From assembly GCF_014651115.1 (NCBI RefSeq), contig NZ_BMWG01000002.1, positions 669,059-733,058 on the forward strand: a stretch of DNA of 64,000 nucleotides. Direction: 5' to 3'. How positions within the stretch are numbered: position 1 is the first letter of the stretch; each line of letters starts with the position of its first letter. Under the pieces are notes generated by a model. It saw nothing but the letters and a program-made list of their open reading frames with translations. It was not told the origin of the DNA and ran no database searches. Origin of the DNA: Streptomyces inusitatus. Lineage in GTDB: Bacteria; Actinomycetota; Actinomycetes; Streptomycetales; Streptomycetaceae. The position numbers were made by a program, and so were the translations under genes. Shown piece by piece: positions 26,346-33,465 of this stretch.

Positions 26346-27083
26346 TCATCCGTCGCGGCGCAGCTTTCCGCGCGCCACCAGCTCCAGCACCACCGCGACC
26401 GCCACCGCCTGCACCGCCATCAGCCCGACCAGCACAAACAGCTGTACGGCTCCGGCGAGGAGCGGGGACGCGCCGCCGAGCAGCATCCCGACGAACGCTC
26501 CCGGGAGAGTGACAAGGCCCACGGTCCTGGTCTGGTCGAGCCCCGGGAGCAGCGCGTCCGCCGCCGAGCCGCGCGCCACCTCCAGCCGGGCGTCGCGGTC
26601 GAGGAGGCCGAGCGCCATGCCGGCCTCCACCTCTCCGTGCCGGATCTTCAGCTCGTCCAGCGCGCGCCGCCCCGCGAGCACGGTGACGGTGAGCGCGCCG
26701 CCGATGAGGATCCCGGCGACGGGGACCAGCGCGATGCCCTTGAGGGGTACGAGCCCGGTGAGCAGCAGCGCGGCCAGTACCGGGAAGACGCCCGCCGCGA
26801 TGGGCGCGGCGGCCCACCACCAGCTCGCGCCCCGGGTGATCCGGCGGCCCGCGGTGCGCACGGCGACGGCGTACATCAGGAGGACGAAGCCGAACAGCAG
26901 CGGCAGGGAGCCGACCACCCAGCCGATGACGAGGGAGACGGCGGCGAGCTGGACGGCGGCCCGCGCCCCCGCGATCACGATCTCCCGGGCCCGTCGGAGG
27001 TGGGCGAGCGCGACCACCGTCGCGGCCACCGCGAGGAGTACGGCCAGGACCGCGCCGAAGGTGGCATTGACCGTCAGCAGCAC
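26346..27083 (-). CDS. fetB: FetB-like ABC permease (UPF0014)
   Basis: This 245-residue integral membrane protein matches the YbbM/FetB family. Visible are AREIVIAGARAAVQLAAVSL near 35-50 and the family hallmark DALLPGLDQTRTVGLVTLPGAFVG written across about 175-200, followed by GMLLGGASP and terminal spans. E. coli FetB works with the ATPase FetA in iron export. No adjacent FetA-type ATPase is in the window, so its partner is elsewhere or it works differently. It lies upstream of, and in the same direction as, the Mn riboswitch and GDT1 gene, making a small metal-homeostasis patch. Confidence 0.82.
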   Translation of the reverse strand: MLLTVNATFGAVLAVLLAVAATVVALAHLRRAREIVIAGARAAVQLAAVSLVIGWVVGSLPLLFGFVLLMYAVAVRTAGRRITRGASWWWAAAPIAAGVFPVLAALLLTGLVPLKGIALVPVAGILIGGALTVTVLAGRRALDELKIRHGEVEAGMALGLLDRDARLEVARGSAADALLPGLDQTRTVGLVTLPGAFVGMLLGGASPLLAGAVQLFVLVGLMAVQAVAVAVVLELVARGKLRRDG

Positions 27084-27367
27084 CCGGCAACCCTACGCCC
27101 ACGCCCGGCCGCCGGTCGGCCGGCCGCAGGGCCCACCTCGCACCCGAACAAGTGTCAGAACCACGCACCTCCGAAATCCGTACACACCCCATCAGCAACC
27201 CCGGCCACTTCACCGGAATGTGTTGATCCGTCAGAACACTTGATCTGTCGTGTCCATGTCGTCACCCTGTTGTCGAGGGCCTGCCAACACCGCCGGCCCG
27301 ATGGTCCAGCCCCGCCGCCCGGACGTCCGGCGGCGGTCCGGCTCCCGCCACCGACCAGGAGTTGAAG

Positions 27368-28039
27368 ATGTTCAGCCGCTACGCGCGTCACCCCCGCAGC
27401 AGCGCCACCGTCCGCCGTGTCACCGCCCTGGCCGCCACCGCCGCACTCGCCCTCACGGGACTGCTCGCCACCGCCCCGGCCGCCCAGGCGGCACCGCCCA
27501 CTCCGGTGGACGGGGCCACCGCGCGCTCGTACCTGGCGGGGCTGACCGTACGGACCGACGGGTCCTCCAGCGGCTACAGCCGCGACAAGTTCCCCCACTG
27601 GTCGACCCAGTCGGGCACCTGCAACACCCGTGAGGTCGTCCTCAAGCGCGACGGCGTCGGCGTGGTGCAGAACTCCAGCTGCGCGGCGGTCAGCGGCAGC
27701 TGGTACTCGGAGTTCGACGGCGCGACCTGGACCGCGGCCTCCGACGTGGACATCGACCACCTCGTGCCGCTCGCCGAGGCCTGGCGCTCGGGCGCGAGCG
27801 GCTGGACCGCGGCGAAGCGCCAGACCTTCGCCAATGACCTCGTCCAGCCGCAGCTGATCGCCGTCACCGACAACGTCAACCAGGCCAAGGGCGACAAGGA
27901 CCCGGCCAAGTGGCTGCCCCCGCGCACCTCGTACATCTGTACCTACGTCCGGATGTGGGTGCAGGTGAAGCACTCCTACGGTCTGAGCGTCGACACGGCG
28001 GAGAAGAGCGCCCTCCAGTCCGCGCTGGCCGGCTGCTGA
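27368..28039 (+). CDS. Secreted HNH endonuclease (DUF1524/GmrSD-like)
   Basis: This 223-residue protein has a signal peptide (about 1-43, ending AQAA) and an extracellular nuclease domain. The HNH core is DVDIDHLVPLAEAWRSGASG (DHLVPL), followed by NDLVQPQLIAVTDNVNQAKG and DKDPAKWLPP, where N and K complete the metal site. It is common in Streptomyces and probably degrades environmental DNA or RNA. Four cysteines suggest disulphides. ATG 27368 follows AGGAG at seven bases. A strong hairpin terminates it. Confidence 0.88.
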   Translation: MFSRYARHPRSSATVRRVTALAATAALALTGLLATAPAAQAAPPTPVDGATARSYLAGLTVRTDGSSSGYSRDKFPHWSTQSGTCNTREVVLKRDGVGVVQNSSCAAVSGSWYSEFDGATWTAASDVDIDHLVPLAEAWRSGASGWTAAKRQTFANDLVQPQLIAVTDNVNQAKGDKDPAKWLPPRTSYICTYVRMWVQVKHSYGLSVDTAEKSALQSALAGC

Positions 28040-28101
28040 CCGACGGCTTACCGGCGGCTTACCGATGGCCGACCGGTCGGTGGCCTACGGGCGACCCACC
28101 G

Positions 28102-28131
28102 CTGACCGGCGGCTTACCGGCCGCCGGTCAG
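28102..28131. terminator. 12-bp perfect hairpin after HNH nuclease gene
   Basis: CTGACCGGCGGC (28102-28113) pairs exactly with GCCGCCGGTCAG (28120-28131) around TTACCG, about 60 bp past the stop. Variants of CGGCTTACCG occur several times just before it. Confidence 0.8.
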
Positions 28132-28304
28132 CCGGTGACAGGGAGAGGGGCCGGAATAGGGCACAGTCTCGTTTTAGTCGGATATTCGACATGAGATTCC
28201 TATGAGAAACACCCTCCGATTGAATGTTGAACTTGCAAGCAATAATCGCGTCTCCCTAGCTTTGGCTCATTGGTTCCCTGTCCCCCACACAGCAGGAGTC
28301 CCCC

Positions 28305-28772
28305 ATGGCCAACACCTCTCTGCCCGCGAAGCTCGACCAGTCCCAGCCCTATGTCATAGGCGCGTTCCGCATCGTCATCGGCCTGCTCTTCGCATGTCAC
28401 GGCGCGGCCTCGCTCTTCGGCGTCCTGGGCGGCGCGCACGGCGGCGGCACAGTCGAGACCGGCGCCTGGCCGGGCTGGTACGCGGCAGTGATCCAGCTGG
28501 TCGGAGGCGGTCTGGTGATGCTCGGCGTCGGCACCCGCAGCGCCGCCTTCATCTGCTCCGGCTCGATGGCGTACGCGTACTTCGTGGAGCACCAGTCGGC
28601 GGGCCTCTTCCCGCTGGAGAACAGCGGCGAGGCCTCCGCGCTGTTCTGCTGGGCCTTCCTGCTGCTGGTCTTCACCGGCTCGGGAGCCCTGTCGCTGGAC
28701 AAGCTCTTCGGCTCCCGCGGTTCCGACCGCACCCGGGAGAAGGGCCGCGATTCGGCCACCGTCGCCGCCTGA
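28305..28772 (+). CDS. DoxX-family membrane protein
   Basis: This 155-residue protein has four hydrophobic segments and the DoxX signature at the first (AFRIVIGLLFACHGAASLFG), followed by WYAAVIQLVGGGLVMLGVGTR and AYFVEHQSAGLFPLENSGE. DoxX-like proteins form membrane complexes linked to oxidative stress and thiol metabolism; the exact role here is unknown. ATG 28305 follows AGGAG. Hairpin 28784-28820 terminates it. Confidence 0.88.
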   Translation: MANTSLPAKLDQSQPYVIGAFRIVIGLLFACHGAASLFGVLGGAHGGGTVETGAWPGWYAAVIQLVGGGLVMLGVGTRSAAFICSGSMAYAYFVEHQSAGLFPLENSGEASALFCWAFLLLVFTGSGALSLDKLFGSRGSDRTREKGRDSATVAA

Positions 28773-28783
28773 TCACCCCGGCC

Positions 28784-28820
28784 GAGCGCCCGGATCCTCC
28801 CCCAGGAGGGCCGGGCGCTC
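28784..28820 (+). terminator. Hairpin terminator after DoxX gene
   Basis: GAGCGCCCGG (28784-28793) pairs exactly with CCGGGCGCTC (28811-28820), with CCTCC/GGAGG pairing inside the loop. It begins 12 bp after the stop. Confidence 0.82.
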
Positions 28821-29015
28821 CGCTCTCTCCCGGGGCCTTCCCCAGAGGCCGACCGGGCCCGAGTCTGAATTCAGGACAGAAAGTGATGATCACAACATTG
28901 ATGACCCCTGGGTGATCTCTCGGCAAAGCCCCGGCGTACGCTGTACAGCTGATACTGCCGCCAAAATCGACCGCTTCCCGCGTCGCGGCACGTCCACGAA
29001 ACGGAGCGAGTCAAG

Positions 29016-29669
29016 GTGCTAGAGAGTCTGGGGTCGCTGACCAGCAGCCCCTGGATCTACGCAGTGGTGGCCCTCTCCGTACTCCTCGACGTCTTCCTGC
29101 CGGTGCTGCCGAGCGGTGTGCTGGTGATCGCCGTGGCGACCGCCGCCGCGGCCGGCTCGGCCACCGCCACCACGGTCGCCGGTGCGGCCGAGCAGGTCCC
29201 GCGCGAGGTGCCCTCGCTGCTGATCCTGGTGTTGTGCGCGGCCACCGCCTCCGTACTCGGCGACTTGATCGCCTATCGGCTGGCCCGGCGCGGCGGACAC
29301 CGCTTCGACCGGGCGATCGCCAAATCGCGCAGGCTGACCAGCGCACAGGCCCGCCTCGGCGCGACGCTCAGCCGCGGCGGCGGGGCGCTGGTCGTGATCG
29401 CCCGCTTCGCCCCGGCCGGCCGCTCGGTGGTCTCCCTGAGCGCGGGTGCCACCCACCGCAAGGTGAAGGACTTCCTGCCCTGGTCGGCCCTGGCCGGAGT
29501 GGCCTGGGCCGGTTACAGCGTGAGCCTCGGCTACTTCGGCGGCCAGTGGCTGGGCGCGAGCTGGGTCGGCGCGGCGGTCTCGGTGCTGGCGCTCTTCGGC
29601 GCGGGCGCGCTCGCCGCGTACGTCATGCGCAGACGGCCGACGGCCGCCCCGGCCGCCGCCGAGGCCTGA
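29016..29669 (+). CDS. DedA/VTT-domain membrane protein
   Basis: This 217-residue protein has the VTT (SNARE-associated) fold: N-terminal spans (IYAVVALSVLLDVFLPVLPS), the family arginine/glycine motif VIARFAPAGRSVVSLSAGAT near 125-145, and FLPWSALAGVAWAGYSVSLGYFGG. DedA proteins help undecaprenyl-phosphate or phospholipid translocation and membrane homeostasis. The GTG start at 29016 follows CGGAG. A second DedA protein lies at 42496. A 9-bp repeat follows the stop. Confidence 0.88.
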   Translation: MLESLGSLTSSPWIYAVVALSVLLDVFLPVLPSGVLVIAVATAAAAGSATATTVAGAAEQVPREVPSLLILVLCAATASVLGDLIAYRLARRGGHRFDRAIAKSRRLTSAQARLGATLSRGGGALVVIARFAPAGRSVVSLSAGATHRKVKDFLPWSALAGVAWAGYSVSLGYFGGQWLGASWVGAAVSVLALFGAGALAAYVMRRRPTAAPAAAEA

Positions 29670-29680
29670 AGAGCCTGAAC

Positions 29681-29713
29681 CGGCCTGACCGGCCTGACCG
29701 GCCTGACCGGCCT
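29681..29713. repeat. 9-bp tandem repeat, about 3.6 copies
   Basis: CGGCCTGAC is repeated at 29681, 29690 and 29699, with a partial fourth copy, in the spacer between the convergent DedA and DUF2277 genes. CCGG-rich arms could fold as a weak terminator. Confidence 0.75.
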
Positions 29714-29741
29714 TAAAACCGCCCGCCCTGGGACCACTGTC

Positions 29742-29963
29742 TCAGGGCTTTGCCATACCCCGGACCTCCAGCCCTTCCAGGAGCACCCGAGTCGCCTCCG
29801 TGATCTCCTCGACGGCACGCTCGAACACCTCCTTGTTGTGCGCGGCGGGGGCCCGGAAACCGGACACCTTCCGTACGTACTGAAGGGCTGCTGCGTGGAA
29901 ATCCTCCTCGGTGGCCTGCTCGGGGAGGACCGGCGGACGGAGAGTCTTGATACTGCGGCACAT
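29742..29963 (-). CDS. DUF2277 family protein
   Basis: This 73-residue cytoplasmic protein starts MCRSIKTLRPP and contains AALQYVRKVSGFRAP and FERAVEEITEATRVLLEGL, the recognised DUF2277 pattern (an early Cys-Arg, YVRKxSG, and a C-terminal helix). The function of the family is unknown. It stands alone, on the minus strand, convergent with the DedA gene. Confidence 0.85.
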   Translation of the reverse strand: MCRSIKTLRPPVLPEQATEEDFHAAALQYVRKVSGFRAPAAHNKEVFERAVEEITEATRVLLEGLEVRGMAKP

Positions 29964-30037
29964 GCCTTCAGTGTGCACCCGCCCGGTGCGCTCCGGGGCT
30001 GTTCCGGCGGATCGCGAGGGACGGCGGATCGCGGGGC

Positions 30038-30679
30038 CTAGTGGATCGTGAGGCCGCCCCCGGCGACCGCCTCGTCCAGATCCACGCCGTCCAGGGCCGC
30101 CGGGGCGGCCAGCACCACCGGGATCGCCCGCTCGTCGCCCGGGGCCGCCGGGTCGAACCAGACCACCGCGCGATCGCCGGGGCGCGGCGGGGCGGCCCGG
30201 TCGAAGAGCCCGGTCTTGGTCACCCAGCGGTCGATCCCCGTGTGATCGGTGAACTTCACGACGAAGCGGATACGGGGCCGGCCCATGATCTCGGTCCCGG
30301 TCGCGGCGGCCTCGGTGACCTCGCCCCGGGTACGCCGCCCCGTCGCGAGAACCTCCCTGGTCCGCGCCGCGCGCCGCCGCCGGACCCGCTCGTACAGCAG
30401 CGAGAGGACGATCCGCAGGACGGCGACGGACAGCAGCAGCGCGGGAACCCAGTACCGCGAGGTCCACGCCAGCCACGCCGCCGCGCCCCACTCCTCGCCC
30501 GGCAGCCCGCTCGCGTCCACGAAGACGCCGGGCTCCGGGGCGGGCGTCCAGAACGAGCGCGCGCCGAAGAAGAACCCGAGGGCGATGCCCACGGCGACGA
30601 CCGCCGTCGAGAGGGCCTCCTGAAGGTTCAGCCCGATCCGGGCGGCCAGCCGTCTCCTCGGCCCCAGGCCGCTGAGCAC
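30038..30679 (-). CDS. DUF3592-like membrane protein
   Basis: This roughly 213-residue protein has two hydrophobic segments (STAVVAVGIALGFFFGA; YWVPALLLSVAVLRIVLSLLY) and a soluble C-terminal half of beta-rich character (EIMGRPRIRFVVKFTDHTG, DRAVVWFDPAAPGDERAIPV) that resembles DUF3592 domains. The GTG at 30679 is provisional because hydrophobic codons continue upstream. It follows, 27 bp away, the small membrane protein at 30707-30949, and they probably form one unit. Role unknown. Confidence 0.6.
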   Translation of the reverse strand: MLSGLGPRRRLAARIGLNLQEALSTAVVAVGIALGFFFGARSFWTPAPEPGVFVDASGLPGEEWGAAAWLAWTSRYWVPALLLSVAVLRIVLSLLYERVRRRRAARTREVLATGRRTRGEVTEAAATGTEIMGRPRIRFVVKFTDHTGIDRWVTKTGLFDRAAPPRPGDRAVVWFDPAAPGDERAIPVVLAAPAALDGVDLDEAVAGGGLTIH

Positions 30680-30706
30680 CCCGGCGAACGCTCCGGCGAA
30701 GGTCGC

Positions 30707-30949
<243 letters not shown>

Positions 30950-31113
30950 CGCTGCCCCCTGCGCGCTCGCACTCCCGGCGTCCGGCGGACCGGAGCGAAG
31001 TACCGGGAAGCATAAGACAGTTGTCCCCACCGGGACCCGAGGCAGTCTTGCGCGCGCGGCACGAGGGCTGCTGCCATAGCGGCACGGTCGGCGCTGCTGC
31101 GGGAGGGGTCCGG

Positions 31114-31965
31114 GTGGAAGAGCTGAGGGTCACCTCGTGGCAGCGATTCGGACATGACCGTCTCTATGTGAATCTTCCGGACGGTACTACGGTCGCCTGG
31201 GCCGACCGGGCCAAGGGCGAGGTCACCTTTCTGCGGCCGAGCTACCGCGACGCGGTCTTCGACGCCCTCGCCCGGCACACCCCCGGCGACGCACCCGGGC
31301 ACCCGGCCGCCGCCCCCCGTTCCCCGGCTCCGGCACTGCCGCCGCTGACCCCGGAGGACGACCTCAGCTCCCGCCGCCCCGGCGCGGCACTGCGCGAACT
31401 GCTCGACGATTCCGGCCCCGGGCTGCTGGAACGCCTCCTCGACCGGCTGCTCCGGCGCGGCTCGGACTGGGACTCCTGGCGTCAGGGCCTGATCGGCGAG
31501 CGCCGGGTCGGAGCCGAGCTGAACCGGCTGACCCGGCACGGCTGGCGGGTGCTGCACTCGGTGCCGCTCCCGCGCGACGTCGACATCGACCATCTGCTGA
31601 TCGGCCCCGGCGGGGTCTTCTGCGTCAACACCAAGCACCACGAGCGGAAGTCCGTCTGGGTCGGCGATCACACCGTGAAGATCGACAACGGCCCGCCCCG
31701 GCCCCATCTGATGAAGAGCCGCACCGAGGCCCGCCGGGTCCGCGCCGTCCTGGAGCGGTTCTGCCCCTTCGCCGTCCCCGTCCAGCCGGTACTCGTCTTC
31801 GTCGGCGTCACCCGGCTCGATGTCGCCGCCCCCGACCTCGATGTCCGCGTCTACCAGGAACGCCAGGTCGCCGCTCTGGGCCCGCTGTCCGGCGCGCTCA
31901 CCGCCGCCCAGGTCGAGCGGGTCTTCGACGTGGCCCGCGACCGGCGCGTCTGGCTGGACGCCTGA
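31114..31965 (+). CDS. NERD (nuclease-related) domain protein
   Basis: This 283-residue protein has a central NERD domain: GLIGERRVGAELNRL near 135, then DVDIDHLLIGPGGVFCVNTK (the D, D/H and K positions of the nuclease-like active site are retained). The N-terminal ~100 residues hold a small domain (WQRFGHDRLYVNLPDGTTV) and a Pro/Ala linker. NERD proteins are predicted DNA-processing or stress proteins. GTG 31114 was chosen because GGGAGGGG precedes it by six bases. No signal peptide is visible. Confidence 0.85.
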   Translation: MEELRVTSWQRFGHDRLYVNLPDGTTVAWADRAKGEVTFLRPSYRDAVFDALARHTPGDAPGHPAAAPRSPAPALPPLTPEDDLSSRRPGAALRELLDDSGPGLLERLLDRLLRRGSDWDSWRQGLIGERRVGAELNRLTRHGWRVLHSVPLPRDVDIDHLLIGPGGVFCVNTKHHERKSVWVGDHTVKIDNGPPRPHLMKSRTEARRVRAVLERFCPFAVPVQPVLVFVGVTRLDVAAPDLDVRVYQERQVAALGPLSGALTAAQVERVFDVARDRRVWLDA

Positions 31966-32003
31966 CACCCACCGGCCGGCCCGCTCCAGGGCATCCTTGC
32001 CCC

Positions 32004-32711
32004 ATGACGATTCAGGGGGACATGGTCGAGCGGTTGCGACCGCTGGTCGAGGCCTGCCAGGACCGTGAGCAGGGAGCCGTACGGTTCCGTCCGGCCACCT
32101 GGCGCCCCTGGCTGGAACCCCACGGCGCGACCCGCGTCCTCTCCGCCGGAACCCCCGCCCCCGGCTTCCCCGCCGGGGACCGCCACCTCACCCGCGGCGA
32201 TCTGGCCACCCTGCGCGACCGCGCGGACGACCGCCCCGACGGCCTCCGCGACCTCTTCACCGCCACCATGATCTGGGGCTCCGGCACCAGCAACGGCCGC
32301 GGCCCCCGCCACACCGCCGCCGCCCTCTCCGACCCCCGGCTCCCCCGGACCCTCCGCGCCACCCGCGACGCCGTCCGGGCCGGAGAGCTGCGCCAGGCCT
32401 ACGAGCGCTTCGCCGTCCGAGGCGTCGGCCGCTCCTTCTTCACCAAGTGGTTCGCCGCCGCGGACGACCGGGACGCCGCCTCCCCCCGCGCCCTCATCCT
32501 CGACGACCGCGTCCTCCGCTCCCTCAACCGCCTCGGCTGGTCCAGCGCGACAGCGGCCGGAAGCCGCCGCCGATCCCTCCGTTACGTCACCTACGTACAC
32601 TCCATGCACGCCTGGGCCGAGCCCCTGTCCCTGGACGCCTCCCGGCTCGAATGGATCATGTTCGAACTGAACGGGCAGGTGGGCACGGGGACCGGGTCGC
32701 CCATCGCCTGA
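32004..32711 (+). CDS. Putative OGG-fold (8-oxoguanine glycosylase-like) protein
   Basis: This 235-residue protein contains a helix-hairpin-like segment, FAVRGVGRSFFTKWFAAAD (about 136-154), followed by RALILDDRVLRSLNRLGW with Asp residues. These resemble HhH-GPD proteins and the uncharacterised family annotated as OGG fold in actinomycetes. An upstream block, TATMIWGSGTSNGRGPRH, is also characteristic. A repair or nucleic-acid-binding role is possible but unproven. It follows the NERD gene after 38 bp, so the two may be cotranscribed. Confidence 0.55.
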   Translation: MTIQGDMVERLRPLVEACQDREQGAVRFRPATWRPWLEPHGATRVLSAGTPAPGFPAGDRHLTRGDLATLRDRADDRPDGLRDLFTATMIWGSGTSNGRGPRHTAAALSDPRLPRTLRATRDAVRAGELRQAYERFAVRGVGRSFFTKWFAAADDRDAASPRALILDDRVLRSLNRLGWSSATAAGSRRRSLRYVTYVHSMHAWAEPLSLDASRLEWIMFELNGQVGTGTGSPIA

Positions 32712-32782
32712 TCCGCCGGTCATAACCCGTCAGAGTGAATTCACGCCACCACCGCTCCGACCGCCGATACCCTGCGCGGGAC

Positions 32783-33019
32783 ATGACCGACTTTGCCGAC
32801 GAAGCCCGTTCCCGAGCAGCCCACTTACTCCGCATGGCCCGCACCGACGACGCCGTCCAACGCGCCCGCATCATCGCCTACGCCGCCAGCACCCCCGACC
32901 CTCCCCTCATGGGGCCCCAAGGCATTCACACCACCGGCTGCCCGGTATGCGCGGGCACCATGTGGCTCCAGCGCGAGATCCGCGTCTGCGCCTCCTGCGG
33001 ACACATCGAGGACACATGA
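32783..33019 (+). CDS. Small zinc-ribbon protein
   Basis: This 78-residue protein has an N-terminal helix (EARSRAAHLLRMARTDDAVQ) and a C-terminal four-cysteine ribbon (CPVCAGTMWLQREIRVCASC). ATG 32783 follows the GC-rich upstream frame and begins MTDFADEA. Its stop overlaps the next gene's start (ATGA), so they are co-translated. Paired small zinc ribbons like these are common in phage-derived segments. Function unknown. Confidence 0.65.
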   Translation: MTDFADEARSRAAHLLRMARTDDAVQRARIIAYAASTPDPPLMGPQGIHTTGCPVCAGTMWLQREIRVCASCGHIEDT

Positions 33020-33303
33020 TCTGCCTCCGCTGCGGACTCGCCCACTCCCGCGAAGACAACACCGGCCTCCAAACCGTCCTCGCCGCCCTCGACCACGTCC
33101 TCGACACCCTCCACCCCACCCGCGCCGCCGACCGCCACATCACCCGAGCCCTGGAGGCCCAGATGGGACAGACCATCCAGACCCGCGGCTGCCCCAAATG
33201 CGGCGGCACCATGTACCGCACCGTCGACACCGACCCCGACGGCAATCAAATCGGCGCCCCCCAATACGTCTGCTCCAACCACACCTGCGGCACGGTCGAA
33301 TGA
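33016..33303 (+). CDS. Small zinc-ribbon protein, second of a pair
   Basis: This 95-residue protein has an N-terminal CLRC motif, a helical centre (LQTVLAALDHVLDTLHPTRA) and a C-terminal ribbon (CPKCGGTMYR to CSNHTC). It overlaps the previous gene by four nucleotides and lies upstream of the phage tail-spike-like gene. It may be a phage structural or regulatory small protein. No family recognised. Confidence 0.65.
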   Translation: MICLRCGLAHSREDNTGLQTVLAALDHVLDTLHPTRAADRHITRALEAQMGQTIQTRGCPKCGGTMYRTVDTDPDGNQIGAPQYVCSNHTCGTVE

Positions 33304-33351
33304 ACCCTGCCCGGGGAAGCGCTTCTTCTTAGGTCCGCCGTCCGGGGATTC

Positions 33352-33465
33352 GTGATCTGCCGCACCGGCAAAACCGACTACACGGCCGTCGGCTGCACCG
33401 TCGGCGGTCGAGCGTGGATCAGCGGCTCCGGTTCCCACTGGCTCGACCGAGGACCCCGACCATGA
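33352..33465 (+). CDS. Short phage-type ORF before tail-spike gene
   Basis: A 37-codon frame (GTG start) encodes CRTGKTDYTAVGCTVGGRAW and ends HWLDRGPRP. Its TGA overlaps the ATG of the beta-helix gene (ATGA), typical of coupled phage genes. The frame stays open further upstream, so it may be the remnant of a longer gene. Composition fits a small beta protein with two cysteines. Tentative. Confidence 0.4.
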   Translation: MICRTGKTDYTAVGCTVGGRAWISGSGSHWLDRGPRP

